A stretch of DNA of 62,186 nt. Origin: Nostoc sp. S13. GTDB taxonomy: Bacteria; Cyanobacteriota; Cyanobacteriia; Cyanobacteriales; Nostocaceae. Where the stretch lies: positions 1-62,186 of the forward strand of contig NZ_JAQYWQ010000025.1 of NCBI RefSeq assembly GCF_029379315.1, read 5' to 3'. Positions 43,503-51,645 of this stretch are shown here, in pieces (positions within the stretch are counted from its first letter, which is position 1; each line of letters opens with the position of its first letter). A program made the translations under genes and the position numbers. A model generated the notes under the pieces. The model saw only the letters and a list, made by a program, of their open reading frames with translations. It ran no database searches and was not told the DNA's origin.

Positions 43503-43522
43503 AGACGCGATTAATCGCGTCT
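43503..43522. repeat. 20-base perfect palindrome behind argF
   Basis: agacgcgattaatcgcgtct is self-complementary. The same core, agacg(g)cgat..atcgcgtct, forms a tandem array at 56056-56147. The copy here lies 7 bases after the argF stop and could serve as terminator. Confidence 0.65.
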
Positions 43523-43669
43523 GTACAAGAGTCAGAATGGCGAGTGTGCGGCTGGCTCTTGACTACTTAAAATTTGTAAAAATCAAGAATAAATGGGTAA
43601 AAGAAAGAAAATATTCTTGCTTTTGCCTTTTATATTTTTACTTTTCTCTTGTTATGGGGAGTTTTTTGT

Positions 43670-43683
43670 AGTACTAATGTTCT
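43670..43683. promoter_or_regulatory. LexA box in the lexA promoter
   Basis: agtactaatgttct fits the cyanobacterial LexA operator RGTACNNNDGTWCB, which I recall from work on Anabaena. It lies 32 bases before the lexA start and implies autorepression. Confidence 0.75.
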
Positions 43684-43714
43684 AGAGACATTTATAATTA
43701 CTTCCCGCAAATTT

Positions 43715-44320
43715 ATGGAACGTCTAACGGAAGCTCAACAAGAACTTTATGAATGGTTGATAGAATACATCCGATCGCATCAGCATTCTCCTTCAATTCG
43801 GCAAATGATGCAAGCGATGAATTTGAAGTCACCAGCACCAATACAAAGTCGTTTGGAACATTTACGCACTAAAGGATATATAGAATGGACTGAAGGCCAA
43901 GCGCGAACGATTCGGATTTTGCGTGCTGTTAAGCAAGGTGTACCAATTTTGGGAACGATCGCTGCTGGTGGTTTAATAGAACCGTTTACTGATGCTGTAG
44001 ATCATCTAGACTTTTCTAATTTGTCATTACCTCCCCAAACTTATGCTTTGCGGGTAGCTGGCGATAGCATGATTGAAGATTTAATTGCTGATGGCGATGT
44101 GGTATTCCTGCGTCCAGTAGCAGAACCAAATCATTTAAAAAATGGTACCATCGTCGCCGCCAGAGTTGATGGATTTGGTACGACATTAAAACGTTTTTAT
44201 CGCCAAGGCGATCGCGTTACCCTCAAACCAGCAAATCCCAAGTACAATCCCATTGAAGTCATGGCCCAACAAGTGCAGGTGCAAGGTTCACTTATTGGTG
44301 TTTGGCGCGGTTACAACTGA
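43715..44320 (+). CDS. lexA: LexA repressor
   Basis: The 201-aa SOS repressor has an N-terminal winged helix (LTEAQQELYEWLIEYIRSHQHSPSIRQMMQAMNLKSPAPIQSRLEHLRTKGYIEW) and the peptidase half with the Ala-Gly cleavage site (GTIAAGGLIEPF), catalytic Ser (AGDSMIED) and Lys (GTTLKRFYRQ). Unlike some cyanobacterial LexA proteins, cleavage and catalytic residues are all present, so it should be RecA-inducible. The start is the ATG at 43715 (MERLTEA); the frame extends 66 bases further but those residues do not belong. A LexA box lies just upstream. Confidence 0.94.
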   Translation: MERLTEAQQELYEWLIEYIRSHQHSPSIRQMMQAMNLKSPAPIQSRLEHLRTKGYIEWTEGQARTIRILRAVKQGVPILGTIAAGGLIEPFTDAVDHLDFSNLSLPPQTYALRVAGDSMIEDLIADGDVVFLRPVAEPNHLKNGTIVAARVDGFGTTLKRFYRQGDRVTLKPANPKYNPIEVMAQQVQVQGSLIGVWRGYN

Positions 44321-44325
44321 GTAAT

Positions 44326-44443
44326 GGGGAGTGGGGAGTGGGGAGTGGGGAGTGGGGAGTGGGGGAGAAATAACTAATGCTCAATGCCCAATTGCCCAAT
44401 TGCCCAATTGCCCAATGCCCAATGCCCAATGCCCAATGCCCAT
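44326..44443. repeat. Short tandem repeats (7-8 bp) behind lexA
   Basis: Seven-base ggggagt repeats run at 44326-44365 and the tract 44384-44443 has 8-base attgccca followed by 7-base atgccca repeats. These are the STRRs common in Nostoc and Anabaena genomes. They separate lexA from the helicase gene. Confidence 0.85.
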
Positions 44444-44455
44444 TTACTTTAATAT

Positions 44456-45934
44456 ATGTACCTGACGCAAAATTCAGTGCAGCAACTGCCCATTTTCCGC
44501 TTGAAATTACCAATTGCAAGGGAAAGTAAGGGCAGTTATTACACTTGGCAACCATTACCAGGATGCCCAAGAATGCCTCCATCTCTGCAATTGCGGGAAT
44601 ATCAGCGCCAAGCGATCGCCAGCTGGTTTACCAACAATGGCAGAGGGACGCTAAAAATGGCTACTGGTAGTGGTAAAACGATTACTGCACTAGCGATCAC
44701 TTGTGAATTATATCAGCAGATTAATTTACAAGTTCTGTTGGTGGTGTGTCCCTACCGCCATCTTGTCACCCAATGGGCGCGAGAATGTGAAAAATTTAAT
44801 TTGCAACCCATTTTTGCTTTCGAGAATTTACGCACTTGGCAAAGTCAACTTTCTACGCAAATTTATAATCTGCGTTCTGGTTCTCAACGGTTTGTCACGG
44901 TGATTACGACGAACTCCACTTTAATTGGAGATGGGTTTGGATCTCAACTCAAATATTTTCCCGCCAAAACTTTAATTATTGGGGATGAGGCGCATAATTT
45001 AGGCGCACCCAAGTTAGAAGAAAGTTTACCGCGCAGTGTTGGGTTGAGACTGGCTTTATCTGCTACACCAGAGAGATATTTTGATGATTTTGGCACGCAA
45101 TCTTTATTTGATTATTTTGGCCCAGTTCTCCAGCCAGAGTTTACTTTGAGGGATGCGATCGCTCAAGGTGCTTTGGTACATTATCTGTATTATCCGGTGT
45201 TGGTAGAGTTAACTGAAGCAGAAAGTATTGCCTATTTAAAGTTAACTAAAAGAATTGGGCGATCGCTACTTTATCGAGATCGAGAAAATGGACAAGCGGG
45301 ATTTGAAGACAATGAAGATTTAAAGCCGTTATTGATGCAAAGAGCAAGATTAATTGGTGCGGCGGAAAATAAATTAAATGCTTTGCGGGATTTAATGGCA
45401 ACTCGCCGCGAAACTACTCATACTCTTTTCTATTGCAGTGATGGTTCACAAGATGCGGGACAACGTTCATCTCTACGCCAACTTAAAGCTGTTGCTAAAA
45501 TTCTGGGGGTGGATTTGGGGTATAAGGTAAGCACGTATACGGCTCAAACTTCTTTAGAAGAGAGGGAAATATTGCGTCGTCAATTTGAAAGTGGTGAATT
45601 GCAGGGTTTGGTGGCAATTCGTTGTTTAGATGAAGGTGTAGATATTCCGGCAATTCAAACTGCGGTGATTTTATCAAGTTCTGGTAATCCCCGCCAATTT
45701 ATCCAACGACGGGGACGAGTTTTACGTCCTCATCCAGCTAAGGAACGCGCCACTATATTTGACATGATTGTTTTACCTCCAGATTTAGATAGAGAAACTA
45801 TAGAAGTTGAGCGCAATCTTTTGAAAAAGGAATTGCGTCGCTTTGTAGAGTTTGCTGATTTGGCTGATAACGCAGGCGTTGCCAGAATGAAATTACTGGA
45901 TTTACAAAAGCGATATGGGTTATTAGATATTTGA
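44456..45934 (+). CDS. DEAD/DEAH helicase, DNA-phosphorothioation-restriction type
   Basis: The 492-aa superfamily 2 helicase has Walker A MATGSGKT (residues 68-75), a DEAH box (IIGDEAHNLG), SATPERYF (motif III), a motif V region VAIRCLDEGVDIP and motif VI FIQRRGRVLRP. From memory, cyanobacterial proteins with this N-terminus (MYLTQNSVQQLPIFRLKLPI) are described as DNA phosphorothioation system restriction enzymes, a helicase family found with dnd genes. A dndD-like gene follows 330 bp downstream, but no dndC or dndE. The start ATG is at 44456. It is probably part of a defence system against unmodified DNA. Confidence 0.8.
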   Translation: MYLTQNSVQQLPIFRLKLPIARESKGSYYTWQPLPGCPRMPPSLQLREYQRQAIASWFTNNGRGTLKMATGSGKTITALAITCELYQQINLQVLLVVCPYRHLVTQWARECEKFNLQPIFAFENLRTWQSQLSTQIYNLRSGSQRFVTVITTNSTLIGDGFGSQLKYFPAKTLIIGDEAHNLGAPKLEESLPRSVGLRLALSATPERYFDDFGTQSLFDYFGPVLQPEFTLRDAIAQGALVHYLYYPVLVELTEAESIAYLKLTKRIGRSLLYRDRENGQAGFEDNEDLKPLLMQRARLIGAAENKLNALRDLMATRRETTHTLFYCSDGSQDAGQRSSLRQLKAVAKILGVDLGYKVSTYTAQTSLEEREILRRQFESGELQGLVAIRCLDEGVDIPAIQTAVILSSSGNPRQFIQRRGRVLRPHPAKERATIFDMIVLPPDLDRETIEVERNLLKKELRRFVEFADLADNAGVARMKLLDLQKRYGLLDI

Positions 45935-46263
45935 TGATGAATCAGAGAATAGTTGTATTTTTTTGTAAAATTTTTCGAGTTTTGAAAAAAGAAGCATTAA
46001 GTATGAAATAATAAGAGTATGAGTTTGATCATAATGGGATGTAAGTAAAATTTTTAACGCAGCTTAAATCCTATTATGATCAAGATAATTTATTAATAAT
46101 AACAGATAACAATGAAATAATAAAGTGTTTTTTCAAAGAAAATTATAAATTTGAAAAAATAGTTTTTGCCAAATTAAAAATAACGCTAACAGTGGCTTTA
46201 CTGAGGCGATCGCAGCACTAGAGAAAGTTAAAATATAGAACAAAGTATATTTAAAAACCCAAG
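45935..46263. other. Gene-free AT-rich spacer before the dndD-like operon
   Basis: The stretch is AT-rich and has one inverted repeat at 46026-46082. It should hold the promoter of the two-gene unit that follows. Confidence 0.5.
46026..46082. repeat. 15-bp inverted repeat in the dndD-like promoter region
   Basis: tgatcataatgggat (46026-46040) and atcctattatgatca (46068-46082) pair with one mismatch, 27 bases apart. It may be a regulator site or a terminator of the helicase transcript. Confidence 0.5.
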
Positions 46264-46437
46264 ATGTCACAAGAGGCGAATATCGATGATGTCCAAGAGC
46301 CAATAACCAGCGCTCCACAGGAAGTACGGCAAATTATTGAGCGGGTATGGAAGCTGGAAAAAGGCAGGCTAGATAAGAAGATTAACAGCCATATAAATGA
46401 TCATATTTTGGACATTATTAAGGAAGAGGTGCGATGA
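46264..46437 (+). CDS. 57-aa protein coupled to the DndD-like ATPase
   Basis: The frame begins MSQEANIDDVQEPITSAPQE and ends HINDHILDIIKEEVR with a helical, charged middle (RQIIERVWKLEKGRLDKKIN). Its stop overlaps the start of the next gene (ATGA, 46434-46437), so the two are translationally coupled. I have a faint memory of similar short frames before dndD-like genes in other cyanobacteria. It may be a subunit or regulator of the ATPase; no function is known. Confidence 0.6.
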   Translation: MSQEANIDDVQEPITSAPQEVRQIIERVWKLEKGRLDKKINSHINDHILDIIKEEVR

Positions 46438-48506
46438 AGCTAAGTTCAATCAAGCTCTGCAACTTTCGCTCCTTTTATGGTACGACACCAGAGATGCTCC
46501 TCGCTGCCGGAGATGTTCATAACACAACAATTATTCATGGGAATAATGGCTCTGGAAAAACCAGTTTACTAAATGCCTTTACTTGGGTATTATATGATAA
46601 ATTTAGTGCGGCATTTGCATCTATAGAACAGTTAGTTAATAAACGTGCGATCGCAGAAACTCAAAAAGGTCAAGCTCTAGAATGTTGGGTAGAAATTGGC
46701 TGGGAACATGAAGGTAAACGCTATCGAGTTAAACGCGCCTGTCGGGGTTATAAAAACGAAAGTGATTTTGACGCTGGCAAAACTCAATTAACCATGTGGG
46801 TTGGTGGGGACGATGGTAAATGGAATATACCAACTCAGCAACCAGAGGATATAATTAATCAAATTTTACCCGCTACTTTACATCAATATTTTTTCTTTGA
46901 CGGCGAACGAATTGAAGAAATAGTCCGTTCTGATAAAAAAGCTGAAATTGCCGAAGCTACAAAAATTTTCTTGGGTGTGGAGGTAATTAACCGTTCTATC
47001 AGACATTTGGGAGATGCTAAAAAAACTCTAGAGAATGATTTAAAAGCTATTGGTGATTCCCAAACTAAAGAACTGTTACGACAGCAAGAAAAGATAGAGC
47101 GAGAACGTGAACGCATTACCAAACGGCAAACAGAAATTAAAGAAGAGTTAGAACATCAACAAACTTTTAAAAAAGAGACAAGTAATCGTTTACGAGAACT
47201 TAGTGCTGCTCAGGAATTGCAAGAAAGATGGCACAATTTAGAATTGCAGAAAGCGGCGAATCAAGAGGAATATAAAAAAACTAAGGAAGCGCTGAAAAAA
47301 TTTATTTCCGCGCGTGGTTATACCGTTTTACTGTCAGAAACTACAGCCCAGTTTCGCGGAATTATCAATGATTTGAAGCAGCGAGGCGAGTTAACATCAG
47401 GAATTTCGCGGGAATTTGTGAATGATTTACTCAATTCTCAGCGCTGTATTTGTGGCGCAGAATTACACGAAGGTAATCATTCTCATACTCATGTGAGTAC
47501 TTGGTTAAATAGAGCAGGTTCCTCGGCTGTAGAAGAAACTGCAATTCGGATGAGCGCTCAAGTAGATGAAATTGATAAGCAAGCGATCGGATTTTGGGAA
47601 GAAGTTGATAGAGAACAAACTAGGATTAATCAATTAAGGCAAAGCATATCCCAAATTGAAGGCGATTTAGACAATATTCAAGAACGGTTGCGAAAAGATG
47701 CTAACGAAGAAATTAGTAGTTTGCAAAAACGGTTAGATGAAATTGAAAGTAAAATTGATCAATTAAATCGAGAACAGGGTGCAAATCAGCAGCAAATTGC
47801 TCAACTCACAACTGAAATTGAAGGTTTGAACAAACAAATTGCTAAACAAAAGCTGAATGAAGACAAGCAAACTTTAGCACAACGACGAATTAACGCTACC
47901 CAAGATGCAATCGAACGGTTAACAGAAGTTAGAAATCGTCAAGAACAACAATTTCGCTTACAACTAGAAAAGCGAGTACAAGAGATATTTACTGAAATTT
48001 CTGTGACTCCATACATTCCTAAAATTAGCGAAAAATATGAATTGACATTAGTAGAAAATACCACAGGTATAGAAGCACCAGTTGCAGCTTCCACCGGGGA
48101 GAATCAAATTCTCAGTTTATCCTTTATTGCCAGCATCATTGACAAAGTACGGGAATGGAGTGAGAAGCGAAAAATGATGATGATTCCCGATAGTAGCACT
48201 TTCCCAATTGTCATGGATTCACCCTTCGGTAGTTTGGATGAAAGTTCGCGGCGACACATTGCGAAGACAATTCCTCAATTAGCGAATCAGTTGATAGTTT
48301 TAGTTACCAAGACTCAGTGGCGGGGTGAAGTAGAGGCAGAAATGACAGACAGAATCGGTAGAGAATATGTGCTTACATATTATTCATCTAAGCCAGATTG
48401 TGAACAAGACTATATTGAGTTGGGTGGGGAAAGATATCCTTTGGTGAAACAAAGTCCCAACGAGTATGAATATACTGAAATTATCGCGGTTGAACGTACT
48501 GTTTAA
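46434..48506 (+). CDS. DndD/Rad50-like SMC-type ATPase
   Basis: The 690-aa ABC/SMC-type ATPase starts MKLSSIKLCNFRSFYG and has the Walker A motif HGNNGSGKTS (35-44), the DndD-like QYFFFDGERIEE (151-162), a long coiled coil interrupted by a zinc-hook-like RCICGAEL (Cys338, Cys340), and a C-terminal ATPase half with STGENQILSLSFIASI (signature) and FPIVMDSPFGSLDE (Walker B, D-loop). DndD is the ATPase of the DNA phosphorothioation complex, but DndD-like ATPases also occur in other defence systems. The gene is coupled to the 57-aa frame before it. No sulfur-transfer genes are present in this window. Confidence 0.85.
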   Translation: MKLSSIKLCNFRSFYGTTPEMLLAAGDVHNTTIIHGNNGSGKTSLLNAFTWVLYDKFSAAFASIEQLVNKRAIAETQKGQALECWVEIGWEHEGKRYRVKRACRGYKNESDFDAGKTQLTMWVGGDDGKWNIPTQQPEDIINQILPATLHQYFFFDGERIEEIVRSDKKAEIAEATKIFLGVEVINRSIRHLGDAKKTLENDLKAIGDSQTKELLRQQEKIERERERITKRQTEIKEELEHQQTFKKETSNRLRELSAAQELQERWHNLELQKAANQEEYKKTKEALKKFISARGYTVLLSETTAQFRGIINDLKQRGELTSGISREFVNDLLNSQRCICGAELHEGNHSHTHVSTWLNRAGSSAVEETAIRMSAQVDEIDKQAIGFWEEVDREQTRINQLRQSISQIEGDLDNIQERLRKDANEEISSLQKRLDEIESKIDQLNREQGANQQQIAQLTTEIEGLNKQIAKQKLNEDKQTLAQRRINATQDAIERLTEVRNRQEQQFRLQLEKRVQEIFTEISVTPYIPKISEKYELTLVENTTGIEAPVAASTGENQILSLSFIASIIDKVREWSEKRKMMMIPDSSTFPIVMDSPFGSLDESSRRHIAKTIPQLANQLIVLVTKTQWRGEVEAEMTDRIGREYVLTYYSSKPDCEQDYIELGGERYPLVKQSPNEYEYTEIIAVERTV

Positions 48507-48779
48507 AGGATAAAGTATATAATTGCAAGTCCAGACGGAAAGTATATGACCGAAAACGAAAAGGGTACAAGCCCCTCTCTTACAAAGTTCTGATGCCTGC
48601 GGCGGGCTGCGCCAACGGATAGCGCCACGGAGAGCGAGTCCGCGAGCGTCGGAAACCTCCGCTCAGACTTTGCGCTAAATTGATTTATGGGGATTATTAA
48701 TTTTTAATTTTTAATTTTTAATTCCCCGTTCGCGTAGCGTCTCCAAGAGTTGGGGTTGACTCGCCATTCTTCTTCAAGA
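48507..48779. repeat. Dispersed GC-rich repeat patch
   Basis: The stretch around 48590-48660 (gcctgcggcgggctgcgcc, gcgagtccgcgagcg) is a copy of the patches seen at 24680-24845 and 51120-51280. It is followed by repeated tttttaattttt (48695-48722). No gene. Confidence 0.55.
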
Positions 48780-50810
48780 CTATTTTCCAATAGTTGCGGT
48801 CGAGGGGATTAAGTATTTATCATACCAAGCTAAATAACGCTCTAGGACATCACGTTGATAACTCGGTTTGCTGATTCCGTGGGACTGTCCGGGATAAACT
48901 ACTAACTGAGTATCAATTCCGAGACTTTTCAGGGCTTGATACATCTGTTCAGAGTTGTGCAGTGGTACAGAACCATCCTTGTCACCTCCCAGAAATATTG
49001 TCGGTGTCACAATTCGGTCAGCGTGAAGAAATGGGAAAGAAATTCGCAGCCATGTATTAAGGCTCTTCCACGGTACGCCTAACTCCTGTTCTTCGTCATA
49101 GATATACTCATCTGTACCGTAGGTCGCAAGAATATTTGATTCACTAGCCCCACTGACTGCGGCTTTGAAGCGAGTATCTTGAGCAATAGTATAGTTGGTC
49201 AACATTCCCCCATAACTCCACCCGCCAATTCCTAAGCGCGATGGCGAAGCAATTCCGGTAGCGATCGCATAATCAGCACCGGCTATAATATCTTGAGCGT
49301 CTTTGTTTCCCCAGTCTGCATAAATCGCTTTGGAGAAGGCTTCACCTCTTCCTGAACTCCCGCGTGGATTAACACCGACAACGACATAGCCTTTGGCCGC
49401 AAACAGTTGCCAATTAAACATAAACTGATTTGTGAACTGCCCCACAGGTCCGCCGTGCAGCATCAGCAGTGTCGGATATTTCTTCCCTGACTGAAAGTTA
49501 GGTGGCTTGACGAGAAAACCGTGAATTTCTGTTCCATCTTTACTATTAAAAGTGATTTCATTTGTAGTTGCTAAATTTAGGTGAACTAGCAACTGATCAT
49601 TTTGGTGCGACAATGGACGCAAATCTTTACCTTTGAAGGCGAAGACTTCATTTGGTTGTTGTGGCGTTGAAGAAAGTAAAGCGATTTTGTCATCGCCTCC
49701 TAAATCAAAGTTACTAATATTTCGCCTTCCTGCTAACAAGCGCTGAATTTTGCCACCAGCTACGGGTATCTTTGCAAGGTGAACGTTGCCATCGTCTTCG
49801 ATTAAAAACAGTATTGATTTCCCATCTTTTGTAAAACGCGGTTTGACAACATTGCGATCGAGGCTTCCAGTCAGTAGACGCGGAGTGCCGCCAAGGGCAG
49901 GAATCACCGCTAGATGGTAAACTGCGTATTCAATCAGTTTGGGTGAACCTCCTTGAAGATAGGCAATTGACTTTCCATCTGGACTCCAAGCTGGACGGCT
50001 ACCCCAATCAGGATCGCAGTCAGGGCCAGAAAAAGTGGTTAGCTGGCGGGCTTTTGCTCCAGGTTGGGCAGCGATGACATAAAGATCCCAATTATTGTTG
50101 TGATCGCTATTTTCACCGCGTTTGCTCACAAAAGCAATATTTTTGTTATCACTTGACCAAGCAGGTAAAGACTCATTAAATGAACCTGGGGTGAGAATCT
50201 CTGTTTTGCGAGTTGCTAAGTCCAATACATAAAGATGTTCTCGACTTTTGTCGATAAAACCGACACCATCTTCTTGGAAGTGAAACAGATCGATCACAAT
50301 CGGTGGTGGGGTTTTGCCATTAAAGGGAGTTTCTGGAGCTGGTTGAGAGGCAATTACGGCTAGTCGTTTACTGTCACCAGACCAGACAAAATCGCTAACA
50401 TCACCAGCAAAGTCGGATATTTTTTCGGCTTCACCACCTGCTAGATTGAGCAACCAAATTTGCTGTTTTCCAGATTCACGGCTGGAGATGAAAGCTAGAT
50501 ACTTCCCATCTGGGCTGAACCGAGGGTTATATTCACTATCTTTACCGTTAGTTAAATGTAACGTTCGGGAAGCATCCCAAGAAGTCATGTAAATATGTTT
50601 ATCTTGTGTATCATTTTTCAAATCGGTATTAGTTACTGTGTAAGCAATCCAGTCTCCAGTGGGAGAAAGTTGGGGATCGCTAATTTGGCGAAAGGCAAAC
50701 TGATCCTCAAGCGTCAGCAGACGTTTTTCTTGAGCTTGAGCCGGAATATTTATACCGAGTGTGATCGTTAAAACAGAACTTATGAAAGCGATTTTTATTA
50801 GCTTTTTCAT
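48780..50810 (-). CDS. Secreted S9-family prolyl oligopeptidase-like peptidase
   Basis: The 676-aa protein has an N-terminal signal peptide (MKKLIKIAFISSVLTITLG, cleavage after AQA), a seven-bladed TolB/PD40-like beta-propeller (repeats such as FSPDGKYLAFISSRESGKQQIW and WSPDGKSIAY), and an alpha/beta hydrolase domain with the Ser in GGWSYGGML, Asp in GGDKDGSVPLHNS and His in GQSHGIS. It belongs to the acylaminoacyl-peptidase/DPP branch of family S9 and should act in the periplasm or outside the cell. Single gene with ATG start. Confidence 0.93.
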   Translation of the reverse strand: MKKLIKIAFISSVLTITLGINIPAQAQEKRLLTLEDQFAFRQISDPQLSPTGDWIAYTVTNTDLKNDTQDKHIYMTSWDASRTLHLTNGKDSEYNPRFSPDGKYLAFISSRESGKQQIWLLNLAGGEAEKISDFAGDVSDFVWSGDSKRLAVIASQPAPETPFNGKTPPPIVIDLFHFQEDGVGFIDKSREHLYVLDLATRKTEILTPGSFNESLPAWSSDNKNIAFVSKRGENSDHNNNWDLYVIAAQPGAKARQLTTFSGPDCDPDWGSRPAWSPDGKSIAYLQGGSPKLIEYAVYHLAVIPALGGTPRLLTGSLDRNVVKPRFTKDGKSILFLIEDDGNVHLAKIPVAGGKIQRLLAGRRNISNFDLGGDDKIALLSSTPQQPNEVFAFKGKDLRPLSHQNDQLLVHLNLATTNEITFNSKDGTEIHGFLVKPPNFQSGKKYPTLLMLHGGPVGQFTNQFMFNWQLFAAKGYVVVGVNPRGSSGRGEAFSKAIYADWGNKDAQDIIAGADYAIATGIASPSRLGIGGWSYGGMLTNYTIAQDTRFKAAVSGASESNILATYGTDEYIYDEEQELGVPWKSLNTWLRISFPFLHADRIVTPTIFLGGDKDGSVPLHNSEQMYQALKSLGIDTQLVVYPGQSHGISKPSYQRDVLERYLAWYDKYLIPSTATIGK

Positions 50811-50985
50811 AACTAGATATCATAACTTGGGGTTAGCACATTTTTTTGAGGTAGAGAAATTGGTAAATAACCCTTTTCTGTCACTTCATCTCTGGGCGGT
50901 TTCTGTCTACAACAAAATAGCCCTGGCTGTACGCCCCTACTTATAGTGGATTTCAAGGAAGGTGAAGTACAACGATTCGTCTCAA

Positions 50986-51040
50986 AGCCAGGTATAAAGC
51001 CTGCTTTACTTCTGTTAGCGCAGCATAGCCCATTCTGACT
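50986..51040. repeat. Dispersed repeat, copy 2
   Basis: Matches 18904-18970 (agccaggtataaag, ctgttagcg, tagcccattctgac), lacking about 12 bases of the other copy. Both are followed by a gctgtat motif. Confidence 0.6.
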
Positions 51041-51067
51041 CCTAAATTATGCTGTATATAAATTGAT

Positions 51068-51337
51068 TAGGACTTACGCAAAAACCCTCTCAAACTCTCA
51101 TTCCTCCGTGTCGCGCCAGTTGCTACAACGGGGAGCCACTGTGTTGGACGGGTTCGCCGGCTTGAAGCAAGTGGCGTGGGAACCCCCCTTCGGGTGACGC
51201 TACGCACAGTCGCTACCGCTACGCTAATACCAGTCGCCTACGGCGGGAAACCCGCCTACAGCGCTGGATTCACCGCAACGCACTGGCTTCTCTGCGTTCT
51301 CTATGGTTCGTTTTGCATTACCTGTGCGTAAGTCCTA
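51068..51337. mobile_element. 270-bp MITE-like element
   Basis: Perfect 13-bp terminal inverted repeats, taggacttacgca (51068-51080) and tgcgtaagtccta (51325-51337), bound GC-rich repeat filler without coding capacity. A single copy of the same end sequence lies at about 40609-40621. Confidence 0.6.
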
Positions 51338-51645
51338 TTAATAAAACTAATGATGACCATCGATTAATACCGCGCTCAATTCATAGATAAAAAATAATAG
51401 ATATTATTCATTAATCAAATAGTTGATTATATAAGAATTAATTAGGGTAATTATCTCAAATTTCTTTAGTTAATTAATTCCATTTTCCTTCAGATAACGG
51501 TAAGCTGTTTCTAACAAAATTAAACAAAGATAAATTTGCATTATCTGCGGTAGCTACGCCCGTCGTAGACATCGCTGGGTCAACTGGGATCAACGCCAGT
51601 TGATTCAAAATTCTCAACTTTTGATGAAAATATAGAGGTAAGTTG

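Larger units (their letters stand above)
50811..51645. other. Gene-free region with two repeat elements
   Basis: Copy 2 of the 18904 repeat (50986-51040) is followed by an element with tagg-acttacgca ends (51068-51337). The last 300 bases are AT-rich and should hold the ndhF3 promoter, including the short patch ctacgcccgtcgtagacatcgc near 51553. No gene. Confidence 0.6.

Noticed and set aside
44326..44443. Possible CRISPR array in the short repeats behind lexA
   Set aside because: The units are 7-8 bp without spacers; this is a simple tandem repeat.
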